A stretch of DNA of 64,000 bases from Candidatus Woesearchaeota archaeon (GTDB lineage: Archaea; Nanobdellota; Nanobdellia; Woesearchaeales; JACJVV01). The notes under the pieces are model-generated. The model made no database searches, was not told the origin of the DNA, and saw only the letters and a list, made by a program, of their open reading frames with translations. A program made the translations under genes and the position numbers. The DNA lies in NCBI GenBank assembly GCA_020637495.1, contig JACJVV010000001.1:310001-374000 (forward strand). Reading direction: 5' to 3'. Numbering within the stretch: the first letter of the stretch is position 1; every line of letters begins with the position of its first letter. This document shows, piece after piece, positions 50,066 to 58,901 of the stretch.

Positions 50066-51871
50066 ATGAAAGCACAGATGAAGGCTGAACTTGTTGCACT
50101 TGTGATTGCACTAATCATGATCCCTTTCGCTGTAATCCTTGGCGCTAAAATCATCAATAGTTTCCATTCAGGTGATCCAGAAGATACTACTTCTATAAGG
50201 AGCTTTGAAGTTCTTGGGGATGAAATAAAAGATCTTCTTGATGAAGATGGAGCATTCTCATTTACTGATAATGTCATCATCGATCTTGATTCTAAATTCA
50301 TATTAGTAGGGTTTGATGCAGCTTCAGATAAGATCCTTATGGAGTTCAGATTTCAGCATGGGAAGGAACTATCAAAGCCATTGAAATGCAACAATAAAGC
50401 ATGTCTTTGCTTGATACCTGGAAAAGATTGCAAGGTATCTGATCCCCCAGATGATTGCTATGACATGGATGGTGCAAAATGCCAAACATTCGACGGGAAT
50501 ATTGAATTCGTATCATTAGATCTAGGATTGACAGAACTTCATTCATATGGCGATATCAAGCAATCAGATTACAATCCATTGTTTAATAACAACCCTAAAT
50601 ATAAATCTGAGTTCAATGGTTTTCAAGAATCACCTGATGATTTTGATAATACTATATATAATCATCTTGTCCTTTCAGTATCATCTCCTTCCCCTAGTCA
50701 GAATTCTCTATCTGGAAACAAGAAAGGATTGCTTGGCATGAAGCCTAGTCAAATATATATGGATGTCATCGACAGGAATACATTGAAGGGTAATCTTCAA
50801 AACGATAAGGTCTCAATATTCCTTTCATTTGATCCAATTGAACTGCAGCTTCTGAGTGATGCTTTGCCTGACGATGATTATGTTAAATTCCTGAAATCAA
50901 AATCACTTTATGATAATTGCGGAACAATAGCAGAAGGTTATGAGACGTGCATAGTGGATAATGTCATTGTTGATAGCAGGAAGGAATTTCTGTCTGCACT
51001 AAAAAGCATTGATCCTATACAGCAATCTTCATTGATTGAGAATTCTGGAAGCGATGAAGAAGCAATGTATCACTTCTTGAAATATCTTGAGTGGGCGGAA
51101 AATCCTTTGCTTCATGAGAATAGTGAGATTATTGGATTGATAAGCCAATTATCTGCAAATGCAAAAGAGGATACGCTCAAGATTGTTAACAAATGCAAGA
51201 ACTGCAGGATAACAAATCCTACCTGCCATTTAGTTGACTGCTCATCCTCTACAAATCAAGAAGAATGTACATATGTAAATTCAGACAATCATGCGGTTGA
51301 TGATTTGCAGAAGATCCTTGCTGAAGCTATAAATTCGGGATCATATGAGTTGACAAAAGCAATCAATGAGATAAACTACTATGAGACAAAGAATGACTTC
51401 TCAGCCTCGCTTAAGGTTCTCTTGGATTACCTGGTTGTTGATCCCTCAATAACATCGTCAAACCTTAACCCTGAACTGTCAATGTTCAAAGATGCCTTAG
51501 CATTGAAAGAGAAAAATTCTCCAAGTGTTGATACAAAAGAAAAGAAACAGATTGATGCATATGAATATTATGAAGTGATGATCTCAGGCGAGAAATATCT
51601 GTACATAGAATCAATACCTGTATTTGAGAAAATTACACCTGAATTTCAAGCTATAATCGACGATCCAGTTAAATTCAACCAAGTGATTAATGATTATAAG
51701 ATTGACGTAAAGTCTTTACCTTCAAAGATATATGAGCTTGAGCAATTGAAACTGATCTTTCCATTATTGAATGATATCTCTGCAGCAGCTAATCCAAGTG
51801 TAGGCTCTCCTAATGCAGCCAACCCTTCACAAACAGTCAATAGTCCTTCACAAACAGCCAACAACCCTTGA
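50066..51871 (+). CDS. Prepilin-like large surface protein (601 aa)
   Basis: It starts MKAQMKAELVALVIALIM, with the helix running to about residue 28; the Glu after KA fits the class III pattern. The outer part is long and includes a Cys cluster near 105-140 (CNNKACLCLIPGKDC, DPPDDCYDMDGAKC) and another near 375-400 (CKNCRITNPTCHLVDC). It ends in a low-complexity Asn/Pro/Ser tail with repeated N-P-S-Q-T-x-N units. Function unknown; in line with the array on the same strand. Confidence 0.75.
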   Translation: MKAQMKAELVALVIALIMIPFAVILGAKIINSFHSGDPEDTTSIRSFEVLGDEIKDLLDEDGAFSFTDNVIIDLDSKFILVGFDAASDKILMEFRFQHGKELSKPLKCNNKACLCLIPGKDCKVSDPPDDCYDMDGAKCQTFDGNIEFVSLDLGLTELHSYGDIKQSDYNPLFNNNPKYKSEFNGFQESPDDFDNTIYNHLVLSVSSPSPSQNSLSGNKKGLLGMKPSQIYMDVIDRNTLKGNLQNDKVSIFLSFDPIELQLLSDALPDDDYVKFLKSKSLYDNCGTIAEGYETCIVDNVIVDSRKEFLSALKSIDPIQQSSLIENSGSDEEAMYHFLKYLEWAENPLLHENSEIIGLISQLSANAKEDTLKIVNKCKNCRITNPTCHLVDCSSSTNQEECTYVNSDNHAVDDLQKILAEAINSGSYELTKAINEINYYETKNDFSASLKVLLDYLVVDPSITSSNLNPELSMFKDALALKEKNSPSVDTKEKKQIDAYEYYEVMISGEKYLYIESIPVFEKITPEFQAIIDDPVKFNQVINDYKIDVKSLPSKIYELEQLKLIFPLLNDISAAANPSVGSPNAANPSQTVNSPSQTANNP

Positions 51872-51975
51872 ATCTGAAATATCAATAAGCATCGTAATTT
51901 ATCAATGGCATATCACAATAAACCAATACATATTAATAACACGTCAATAGCCACTCAATAACTGTAAACACTAAA

Positions 51976-52824
51976 ATGAAACTACTCAAGAACAAGAAAG
52001 CACAAGACGGCTCTGCGCTGCAGCTGCCGATGCAAGCATTCATAGAGATATTGATAATAGCAAGCGTAGGATTGGCTTTCTTTGCTTATGGTGTGTTCAT
52101 ATTCAATGATCATAGGATCTACCAGACTTTTCTTGCAAAGGACGTATCATTGCTCCAGGATGCAGTAATACTTTCAGACCATGATGTAGATGTGATGTAT
52201 CTGCCTAAGAATAGTTCTAGCACCAGGATGTCGACATTACTCTTTGATATGAAAATGCACCATACTGACGTCATAATGCCAGGAGATAATCCTATAGCCA
52301 AAAGCTATATACATTTCACTCAGTCCGGGATATCCTCTTTAGGAACATTTCCAAATTCAGGAAAGCTTTTTCTGAAGAAGGAATCATCCCATTATACAAT
52401 CAGCAATGATTCAATTAGCGTCTTAGGGAGCATCAAATGTCCAGATGTGAAGATGTTCAAAGCTGATCTACAACGTGGGTATTTCTTCTTTGAAGGATTC
52501 AACGGTATTGATACAGATCCTTTCTTCTCAGATAGATCCAAATACCTTAGGACAAGCACAGATTTTGATAATCTTCCTGCTACCTCTACAAAATTCCATG
52601 CCAAATATATATCAGAAAGCAGAAGTAACATTGTTGTATTTGTCCCTTCAGGAGATAAGAGTAAATTCGGATGTGAACTTGCATCAATGCTATCAGGAGA
52701 AGGCAGGGATGTAACCTATATAGAGTCAGATAACATGGATAGTCTATATTACAATGTCATCATAAATGCAGATCCCTCACATATGGCTTCCATAACTGGT
52801 TTATCAAAGGAGATAATATCATGA
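51976..52824 (+). CDS. Prepilin-like protein (282 aa)
   Basis: The N-terminus KLLKNKKAQDGSALQLPMQA leads into a hydrophobic helix starting near residue 24 (IEILIIASVGLAFFAYG), with more polar sequence before the helix than in other array members. The outer domain of about 235 residues has two Cys and alternating strands. It overlaps the next gene (ATGA). It ends with an alpha/beta-like segment (GEGRDVTYIESDNMDSLYYN). Family unknown. Confidence 0.73.
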   Translation: MKLLKNKKAQDGSALQLPMQAFIEILIIASVGLAFFAYGVFIFNDHRIYQTFLAKDVSLLQDAVILSDHDVDVMYLPKNSSSTRMSTLLFDMKMHHTDVIMPGDNPIAKSYIHFTQSGISSLGTFPNSGKLFLKKESSHYTISNDSISVLGSIKCPDVKMFKADLQRGYFFFEGFNGIDTDPFFSDRSKYLRTSTDFDNLPATSTKFHAKYISESRSNIVVFVPSGDKSKFGCELASMLSGEGRDVTYIESDNMDSLYYNVIINADPSHMASITGLSKEIIS

Positions 52825-53375
52825 CTTGGGAGATAATCAAAAATAAAGCTAGAAAGTTTCTTGATAATGATAATGCATTCTCTGATTACATCTTATGGTG
52901 GCTGATATTCAAGATAGGATTTACAGTTGCAGTTGTATTGGTAATATTTGTTATCGTGCAATCAGGCCACGGAAATGTCGATTATGGTTCCCGGGAGCTT
53001 GATGGAAAGATAATTGCAAATGCACTATATAACTCAAAACTTTTCATGGAATATGATGAGAAGATAGATAGGCTTTATCCTGGAAGGATAAACTCTACAA
53101 AATGGGATGATCTTGCTACATTTGAAAAAGAGATCAATGAGCAATTATCGACTGGAGATGTAAAGTACATCGCCATGTGTGTAAGGCTTAATGCTGAAAA
53201 TAATGAGAGAGTAGTCTGTTATGATAGAGATACTTACAACAAATGGGCGACTTATTTCAATGGCGATTTCAAGCAAGGCTCAGGTGCATATGTCTATTCA
53301 CCTACTGAGTATTTAGTGGATGTCAATGGAAAATCAGGGAAGCTTAGCTTTGACATATTGATTCCAAGAGGATAA
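52821..53375 (+). CDS. Single-helix surface protein (184 aa)
   Basis: An amphipathic basic start (WEIIKNKARKFLDNDNAF) leads into one hydrophobic helix (about 25-47). The outer part carries a helical region and strands (VKYIAMCVRLNAENNERVVC with a Cys pair, and GKSGKLSFDILIPRG at the end). It is coupled to the preceding gene by a four-base overlap. It has no KAQ-type cleavage segment and is probably anchored rather than processed. Function unknown. Confidence 0.73.
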   Translation: MTWEIIKNKARKFLDNDNAFSDYILWWLIFKIGFTVAVVLVIFVIVQSGHGNVDYGSRELDGKIIANALYNSKLFMEYDEKIDRLYPGRINSTKWDDLATFEKEINEQLSTGDVKYIAMCVRLNAENNERVVCYDRDTYNKWATYFNGDFKQGSGAYVYSPTEYLVDVNGKSGKLSFDILIPRG

Positions 53376-53463
53376 TAAGCGCGTAATCAAAGAATAAATA
53401 TTTTGAGTAAAATGATAGCATGATAATGGTGTTATGAGTGTATGATAAGAGTATGATAAGATT

Positions 53464-54003
53464 ATGATCAGAAATAAGATACAGAACAAGAAAGGAGCAG
53501 CTGAAGTTTTCAGCCTAGTCTTGCCTATCTTCATCTTTGTACTTCTTGCACTGCTATTCATATTCCTTTTTGCCCTTGTAAATAAAGTTACTAATCCTTT
53601 CACATCAAATAATAATGTTGATGTATCGTATAATACATCCCAAGATATTCTCGGGATGATGCTATCGTCGAAGATCAATCACAAGTCCAGTGCAGCGGCA
53701 AGCTTGCCACAGAATAATGCAAGGCTGTCGTTGTATGAGATTCTCTATTACAAGCAAGAAGACGATTATACTAATGAGATTAAATCGTTGCTTGATTACA
53801 TAGGGCCGTCTTATCCCGCAGTGTACATAAATAAGAAGTATTTCCTAACTATCTATCCTAACAAGGATTGCAAGATCTTCGGCTCAATAAAAGAGATAAT
53901 ACCGATAGATCAAAATCTTAACAGAGTGCAGATTAAATTTGTTATCGATAGAATTACCATAAATCAAAGATGCATAGAATTGAATGTGGGCAAGATATCA
54001 TGA
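53464..54003 (+). CDS. Prepilin-like protein (179 aa)
   Basis: The N-terminus NKIQNKKGAAEVFSLVLPIF is a clear class III signal (KKGAAE, then helix about 15-42). The outer domain of about 135 residues has two Cys and ends in strands (RVQIKFVIDRITINQRCIEL). The stop overlaps the start of the next prepilin-like gene by four bases. It lies 88 bases after the previous gene. The type of domain is not recognised. Confidence 0.75.
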   Translation: MIRNKIQNKKGAAEVFSLVLPIFIFVLLALLFIFLFALVNKVTNPFTSNNNVDVSYNTSQDILGMMLSSKINHKSSAAASLPQNNARLSLYEILYYKQEDDYTNEIKSLLDYIGPSYPAVYINKKYFLTIYPNKDCKIFGSIKEIIPIDQNLNRVQIKFVIDRITINQRCIELNVGKIS

Positions 54004-54947
54004 GAAGACGAATATTATCGAATAAAAGAGGGGCGACATTTGAGACCTTTAACTGGTTCTTGCTATTCATGGGATTTGCATTGATGGTCACAGCATTATT
54101 CTCTTTATTTGTGAAATTAAATGATATTGACCGAAGTTCGTTAGGAAATCATGCTGATGCAGTCTTTGATGCATATGCTGATAAGAACCTTCATATGGTA
54201 TTGCTTGATGAGAATGTCAATATAGCTGCCCAGCGTACTGCTTTCTTATCTGCAAAATCAGGAGGGAATATCACGAGCGATTTCATAATGGGAGCACCAA
54301 TCATCAAGAAAGGGAGCACTTTGACACAATCGCTTAAAGATAGTTATCTTAACAAAGCAAAGTCAACATTTGTCACTATATTCGCTGAAGAGCTAAAGAA
54401 AGAGCTTGATGCACCTTATCCTATGACTGATATAAAATTGAATGAATCAGAGTACAGCAAGAATTCCATCTCTTTTGATGGTGATAATATTATAGGATAT
54501 GCATTGCATAAGATAACGATGATTAGACATGCAAACAATAATCCTAAACTAGGGAATGTTACTGTTGAATTCTTGCCTAATTTCAGGTACAGCTTTGATG
54601 ATTATTCAATTTCGGATTATAATGATATTCTTGAATTCTTATATATGGGTGTAATGCCTGCAATAAGTAGCTGCAATGATGATAATTGTGTAATTTCAAA
54701 GATAAATGGATTAGGAAACCAGAGGTTTATAGTTGAAGTCAATAAACGATGCGTTGATTGGTTCAATGGCAACAATAATCTTAGATCTTATCTGGATTTG
54801 TATAGCATAGAAAGGAAAGACATCCAATACGCGAATAATGTATATTTCTTATGTATAGAAGATACTTCCCGTCAGCTTTTTGGGAAAGCTGGTAGGGACT
54901 ATGATATTTTCCATCCTGTCTATAATTATGCAATTGATCTCTCCTGA
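54000..54947 (+). CDS. Prepilin-like protein, last of the array (315 aa)
   Basis: The start at 54000 overlaps the preceding stop (ATGA); the frame reaches back to 53970, but that part overlaps the previous gene. The N-terminus RRRILSNKRGATFETFNWF leads into a hydrophobic helix (about 18-40). The remaining sequence is extracellular, with four Cys toward the end. It closes the run of single-helix proteins; the next gene, an OB-fold protein, has its own TATA box. Confidence 0.75.
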   Translation: MRRRILSNKRGATFETFNWFLLFMGFALMVTALFSLFVKLNDIDRSSLGNHADAVFDAYADKNLHMVLLDENVNIAAQRTAFLSAKSGGNITSDFIMGAPIIKKGSTLTQSLKDSYLNKAKSTFVTIFAEELKKELDAPYPMTDIKLNESEYSKNSISFDGDNIIGYALHKITMIRHANNNPKLGNVTVEFLPNFRYSFDDYSISDYNDILEFLYMGVMPAISSCNDDNCVISKINGLGNQRFIVEVNKRCVDWFNGNNNLRSYLDLYSIERKDIQYANNVYFLCIEDTSRQLFGKAGRDYDIFHPVYNYAIDLS

Positions 54948-55076
54948 TAAAGGTCAAAAAACCAATAGAGATCTGAATACAATTAAATCTTATTCAGAGA
55001 CTTTGTTCTCTATTAATCTACTTTAATCTACCTCTGGAAAAATAATCCACAATCTGTTGTTCTGAAAGCAATAAAG

Positions 55077-55084
55077 TATATAAA
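55077..55084 (+). promoter_or_regulatory. TATA box of the RPA-like gene
   Basis: TATATAAA is centred 27 bases before the ATG at 55107, predicting a leaderless transcript. It marks the border between the surface cluster and the DNA-maintenance genes. Confidence 0.6.
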
Positions 55085-55106
55085 TGAACCTCCTTCTGAA
55101 AAATAG

Positions 55107-56123
55107 ATGATAAACATCCCTTTTGAGACTGTTCTCGAAAAATTAAAGGAAAACGGACTTTCTGACGAGGACATAAATTCCAAGATTAAACAGAAGATGG
55201 ATCAGTTGTCTGGTCTGATATCAAAAGAAGGAGCTGCTCATATCATCGCAAATGAGATGGGCATAAAGCTTGTTGAGAAGACTTCTGGGCAATTGAAGAT
55301 CAAAGACATAATGCCTGGCATGAGAAACATAGATACAGTAGGAAAGGTCACGAATATATTTGATGTCAGGGAATTCCAAAGACAAGGCGGAGAGACTTCC
55401 AAAGTTGGAAGCTTAATCATAGGCGATGAGACAGGTACATTAAGAGTAGTATGTTGGGGAAGCCAAGCAGATAACCTATCTAAAATAATAAAGGATGATA
55501 TCGTCAAACTAGTGTCATGCTATGTAAGGGAGAACCAAGGCAGAAGAGAGATCCATCTGAATGACAGTTCCAAATTCATAATCAATCCTGCTGGAGAGAC
55601 AATAGGTGATATCAGCTTCAAGTCACGTGAATTCGAGAAGAAGAAGATCTCAGATCTACAGGAGAACATGATGAATGTGGAACTTCTTGGTACTGTGGTT
55701 GGTGTTGATAGTCTTCGTTTCTTCGAGATAGATCCTGTCACAAAGAAAAGGGCAAGACTCCAGCGTGACCAGTTCATTGCTGATGGTAAGATCGTTGAGA
55801 ACCCGGATTATAGTTATGTGATGAATGTCATCGTTGATGATGGTTCAGGAAATATCCGTTCAGTATTCTTCGGTGATCTTGTTGAAAGAGCACTAAATCT
55901 TGAGAAGACACAACTAATTGCCTTGAAAGACAGCCAGGACATAATCGACATAAAAAATAGTCTCCTAGGCAATATAGTTAAAGTCAAAGGGCGAGTCAAG
56001 AAAAATCAGATGTTCGACAGATTGGAATTTACTGTGCAAGATATGGACCTGAAACCTGACCCTTATGAAGAGATGGAAGATCTTGACAAGCAGCTTGAGG
56101 TTGCTAAGGTTACTGAAAATTAA
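55107..56123 (+). CDS. Replication protein A-like OB-fold single-strand DNA-binding protein
   Basis: A 338-residue protein resembling archaeal RPA large-subunit homologues, which coat single-stranded DNA in replication and repair. An N-terminal helical segment (1-60) precedes a first OB fold at about 65-155 (IKDIMPGMRNIDTVGKVTNI, LIIGDETGTLRVVCWG, DIVKLVSCYVRENQGRREIHL). A second, less regular OB fold lies at about 190-320 (NVELLGTVVGVDSLRFFEID, VDDGSGNIRSVFFGD, GNIVKVKGRVKKNQMFDRLEF). There is no zinc finger in the usual position. It is followed after four bases by the YdjM-like gene. Confidence 0.85.
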   Translation: MINIPFETVLEKLKENGLSDEDINSKIKQKMDQLSGLISKEGAAHIIANEMGIKLVEKTSGQLKIKDIMPGMRNIDTVGKVTNIFDVREFQRQGGETSKVGSLIIGDETGTLRVVCWGSQADNLSKIIKDDIVKLVSCYVRENQGRREIHLNDSSKFIINPAGETIGDISFKSREFEKKKISDLQENMMNVELLGTVVGVDSLRFFEIDPVTKKRARLQRDQFIADGKIVENPDYSYVMNVIVDDGSGNIRSVFFGDLVERALNLEKTQLIALKDSQDIIDIKNSLLGNIVKVKGRVKKNQMFDRLEFTVQDMDLKPDPYEEMEDLDKQLEVAKVTEN

Positions 56124-56127
56124 CTAG

Positions 56128-56553
56128 ATGAAATACAAAACACATCTATCTTTTGGGATTCTTTGCTATCTATCTCTTCTACGATATTCTCTTGTTGACT
56201 TTAGTATTGCAGGTCTTGCATTGTTTATTGTTGGCAGTCTTTTACCTGATATAGATAAACATACTTCTTTCATTGGTCATAAAGCTAAGATATTCTCTTT
56301 TTCTTTGGAACTTTTATTTAGACATAGAGGAATCTTTCATAGCCTATGGGTTGTCTTTTTGCTGTGGTTTATCAACCTAGAATTGTGTCTTGGCTATCTG
56401 AGCCATCTTATATTAGATTCGATTAATCCTAAAGGTGTAAAGTTTTTCTGGCCATGGTTCACGATTAATGGCAGAGTAAAGGCTGGTGGGATTGTTGAAA
56501 GTTTATTTTTTTTAGTATTCTGCTTACTGGTTCTCATGCTGGTAATATATTAG
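56128..56553 (+). CDS. YdjM-like membrane-bound metal-dependent hydrolase
   Basis: A 141-residue protein with about four membrane helices and the family motifs: LPDIDKHTS, RHRGIFHSLW and GYLSHLILDSINPKGV. The conserved D/H residues are thought to bind metal in a hydrolase-like core. The biochemical role of this widespread family is not settled. It starts four bases after the RPA-like gene and is probably co-transcribed. Its length is somewhat below the family mean, but the motifs are complete. Confidence 0.82.
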   Translation: MKYKTHLSFGILCYLSLLRYSLVDFSIAGLALFIVGSLLPDIDKHTSFIGHKAKIFSFSLELLFRHRGIFHSLWVVFLLWFINLELCLGYLSHLILDSINPKGVKFFWPWFTINGRVKAGGIVESLFFLVFCLLVLMLVIY

Positions 56554-56564
56554 TTATCTTTTGT

Positions 56565-56665
56565 TGGTCATTGGACATTATCATCTTATTCTGAGCTAAA
56601 TGTGCCAATGGTCATTGGACATATTCATTTCATTCATAAACCAGTGGCCATGGACCACTGGACAT
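56565..56665. promoter_or_regulatory. Three operator-like repeats upstream of the 56785 gene
   Basis: TGGTCATTGGACAT occurs twice (56565-56578 and 56609-56622); the second copy is part of the inverted repeat CCAATG-GT-CATTGG (56605-56618). A third site holds 7-base arms CCAGTGG / CCACTGG (56641-56647 and 56655-56661) and also ends in TGGACAT. The three sites end at 56578, 56622 and 56665, a 43-44 base period close to four helical turns. They lie just upstream of a TATA box (56677-56685), so binding of a dimeric regulator is likely. Confidence 0.55.
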
Positions 56666-56676
56666 GCTGATGTGAG

Positions 56677-56685
56677 ATATATAAA
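56677..56685 (+). promoter_or_regulatory. TATA box of the 56785 gene
   Basis: ATATATAAA lies 12 bases after the third operator-like site. Transcription should start near 56706-56710, leaving a leader of about 75 bases that contains the 56725-56738 palindrome. Confidence 0.6.
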
Positions 56686-56724
56686 GGGATTGGCTTCACT
56701 ACTATTTCTCCGCTTTTTGTGAAA

Positions 56725-56738
56725 TCAGCATATGCTGA
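56725..56738. repeat. Perfect 14-base palindrome TCAGCATATGCTGA
   Basis: A perfect palindrome in the expected 5' leader of the 56785 gene, about 20 bases downstream of the predicted transcription start. It could be a second regulator site or an RNA hairpin. Confidence 0.45.
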
Positions 56739-56784
56739 CGATGGAAGGCTGAAATAAGATCCGATAAGGAAGGAGGAGATATAA

Positions 56785-57051
56785 ATGGAAAAGACAAATA
56801 CAGTTGAAACCCAAAAGAATCTACCAGACAAGAGATTCAAAGCTGGTTCTATCACAGCTACAGTATGGCTGAATAACATTGAGAAAGATGGAAAATTGGC
56901 ATCCTACAGCTCAATTACATTAGAGAGGTCATACAAGGATAAGGATGGTAATTGGCAGACGACAAACAGTTTCAGATCAAATGATCTGCCTAAGCTTGCT
57001 CTAGTTGCTCAGAAGGCGTATGAGCATGTGATGATGAAAGCTGAAGCTTGA
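56785..57051 (+). CDS. Conserved small protein upstream of radA
   Basis: An 88-residue soluble protein with a beta-rich core: FKAGSITATVWLNNI, SSITLERSYKDKDGNWQTT and NDLPKLALVAQKAYEHVM. I have seen this layout in short, widely spread proteins of unknown function. The strand pattern with basic and aromatic residues would fit single-strand DNA binding, but this is not established. A strong AGGAGG ribosome binding site (56771-56776) supports the start, and the promoter region carries operator-like repeats. It is followed by radA 50 bases downstream, so a shared role in repair is plausible. Confidence 0.78.
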   Translation: MEKTNTVETQKNLPDKRFKAGSITATVWLNNIEKDGKLASYSSITLERSYKDKDGNWQTTNSFRSNDLPKLALVAQKAYEHVMMKAEA

Positions 57052-57101
57052 ATCATCGATTGAAGATAAGATAAAAACTTAAATATGTGAGGTTGATAAA
57101 T

Positions 57102-58121
57102 ATGACAAAAGCAGTTTATGAGGAAGAAATGGATATTCCAATCGAAGAGAATTCAGTCGAAAAAGTTGAAACTAAAGCAAAGAGAGCTGAACAAGCAGAC
57201 ATAGGTAATCTACCTGGTGTCGGTCCTGCAACAGCAGAAAAATTAAGAGAAAGCGGATATGATACAGTCATGTCTATTGCAGTAGCTACTCCAGGGCTAT
57301 TGGTTGATGCTTCAGGTGTCAGCGAGACAGTTGCAAGAAAGATGATAAATGCTGCAAGGGAAGTACTTGATATGGGTTTTGAATCAGGATTAGATGTGCT
57401 TCAGAAAAGGCAACGTGTCAATAAAATAACTACTGGAAGCAAGGCTTTTGATGATCTGATGGGTGGCGGATTCGAGACGGGCAGCATAACTGAATGTTTC
57501 GGTGAATTTGGTTCAGGAAAGACGCAAATAGGTCATATCTTAGCTGTGAATGTACTTACAGACAATCCGGAAGCGGTTGCAATTTATATTGATACTGAGA
57601 ATACATTTAGACCTGAGAGGATAACTCAGCTTGCTGAAGGTAGAGGGTCTGATCCTGAAGACATCCTTAGAAGGATCAAGGTTGCACGAGCATATAATAG
57701 TGATCATCAGCTACTATTGGCAGACAAAGTTGAGGACCTAATCTCAAAGGATGGTATGAATGTCAAGCTTGTTGTTGTGGATAGCCTTACAGCGCATTTT
57801 AGGGCTGAGTTCATCGGTCGTGGAACTTTAGCTGAACGACAGCAGAAGCTGAACAAACATATGCATTCTTTGCTGAAATTGGCAGATCTGCACAATGTAT
57901 GCGTCTATGTAACAAATCAGGTAATGGCTAAACCAGACCAGTTCTTTGGAGATCCAACACAAGCTATAGGCGGGCATATTGTCGCTCACGCTTCAACTTT
58001 CAGGGTATATTTAAGGAAAGGGAAGAAAGGAAGCAGAGTCGCTAAGCTTATCGATAGTCCAAACCTGGTTGAAGGCGAATGTAATTTCATGGTAGAAACT
58101 GAAGGTCTTAAGGACCTTTAA
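57102..58121 (+). CDS. radA: DNA repair and recombination protein RadA
   Basis: The archaeal RecA/Rad51-type recombinase, which forms filaments on single-stranded DNA and drives strand exchange. An N-terminal helix-hairpin-helix domain (about 34-95, IGNLPGVGPATAEKLRESG) precedes the ATPase core with Walker A GEFGSGKT (134-141) and Walker B LVVVDSLTAHFRAEF. The DNA-binding loop region follows, ending in LIDSPNLVEGECNFMV. At 339 residues it has normal length. The ATG at 57102 follows GAGGT at 57089-57093; the in-frame GTG at 57087 overlaps that site. Transcription ends in a T-rich run after the stop. Confidence 0.96.
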   Translation: MTKAVYEEEMDIPIEENSVEKVETKAKRAEQADIGNLPGVGPATAEKLRESGYDTVMSIAVATPGLLVDASGVSETVARKMINAAREVLDMGFESGLDVLQKRQRVNKITTGSKAFDDLMGGGFETGSITECFGEFGSGKTQIGHILAVNVLTDNPEAVAIYIDTENTFRPERITQLAEGRGSDPEDILRRIKVARAYNSDHQLLLADKVEDLISKDGMNVKLVVVDSLTAHFRAEFIGRGTLAERQQKLNKHMHSLLKLADLHNVCVYVTNQVMAKPDQFFGDPTQAIGGHIVAHASTFRVYLRKGKKGSRVAKLIDSPNLVEGECNFMVETEGLKDL

Positions 58122-58141
58122 TTTTTTATTTTATCTTTATT
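58120..58141 (+). terminator. T-rich terminator after radA
   Basis: A run of TTTTTTATTTTATCTTTATT directly after the radA stop fits archaeal U-tract termination. The convergent small gene ends at 58168. Confidence 0.5.
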
Positions 58142-58167
58142 TATTAAAAAAACAATAAATTACACTT

Positions 58168-58374
58168 TTATGGTGATCCTGGTTTGGCATATAATAGCTG
58201 AGGTCTTCCATAATCATCAAAGACCATCGGGTCATTCTGTGGGCTAGCAACGACAGCACCATGCTTCTTCTCAAGGTCCAATAAGTATTGCCTATCTATA
58301 CCCAGCCTGTTTGCTCTTTGCTGGGTCTCATCTTGTACAACAGTTCCTAAATTGAGATCTTCTTTCTCCTGCAT
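58168..58374 (-). CDS. Small hydrophilic protein of unknown function (68 aa)
   Basis: A 68-residue, charged protein with a central helix (ANRLGIDRQYLLDLEKKHG) and a short motif-like end (NDPMVFDDYGRPQLLYAKPG). The ATG follows AGGTGGTATA, a good ribosome binding site, and it diverges from the TRAM protein gene. No domain is recognised. Its own translation signals and its position between two convergent/divergent genes make it likely real. Confidence 0.6.
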   Translation of the reverse strand: MQEKEDLNLGTVVQDETQQRANRLGIDRQYLLDLEKKHGAVVASPQNDPMVFDDYGRPQLLYAKPGSP

Positions 58375-58432
58375 TATACCACCTGTAGATGAAGTTATTG
58401 CTAGTTATTTAAATTTTAGCATTTGCATAAAG

Positions 58433-58440
58433 TATATAAA
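58433..58440 (+). promoter_or_regulatory. TATA box of the TRAM protein gene
   Basis: TATATAAA, with GAGGT at 58495-58499 before the ATG at 58508. This gives a leader of roughly 45 bases. Confidence 0.55.
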
Positions 58441-58507
58441 TGGTCTTGGAAGATTAATACTATTGCATGGGCAACTGTGCGTAAATAAGTAAATGAGGTA
58501 AATAAGT

Positions 58508-58858
58508 ATGAGACAAAATTTTAGAACACCACCAGTCAATGTAGGTGACGAATTAGATGTACAGATTGAAGCTGTAGGCGAGAAAGGCGATGGTATTGCA
58601 AAGAAGGAAGGATTTGTTATCTTCGTTCCGAATACACAGCAAGGCCAGACAGTAAGAGTCAAAGTGAACAAAGTATTGAGAAAAGTAGCATTCGGAGAAG
58701 TTGTCGGAGATGCTTCAGGACCAGTAGAATCATCCTCTCAAGATGAGCAGGAAGATGATATGGTAGAAGAGGACACTGCTGAAGATGCTGAGTCTGAACC
58801 TGTTTCTGAAGATTCTGAAGATTTCGGAATGGATGATGACGAAGAGAACAAAGATTAA
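58508..58858 (+). CDS. TRAM-domain protein with long acidic tail
   Basis: Residues about 8-62 form a TRAM domain (VNVGDELDVQIEAVGEKGDG, GFVIFVPNTQQGQTVRVKV), a small RNA-binding beta-barrel. Free-standing TRAM proteins act as cold-responsive RNA chaperones in some archaea. Residues 70-116 are an Asp/Glu/Ser-rich tail ending in MDDDEENKD, which is unusually long for the archaeal single-TRAM proteins (about 60-75 residues) and should be disordered. It is a single gene with its own promoter. Confidence 0.85.
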   Translation: MRQNFRTPPVNVGDELDVQIEAVGEKGDGIAKKEGFVIFVPNTQQGQTVRVKVNKVLRKVAFGEVVGDASGPVESSSQDEQEDDMVEEDTAEDAESEPVSEDSEDFGMDDDEENKD

Positions 58859-58901
58859 TCCTAAGTTTCATTATTTCTTTTTTTAATTATTCCTTATGAA
58901 T

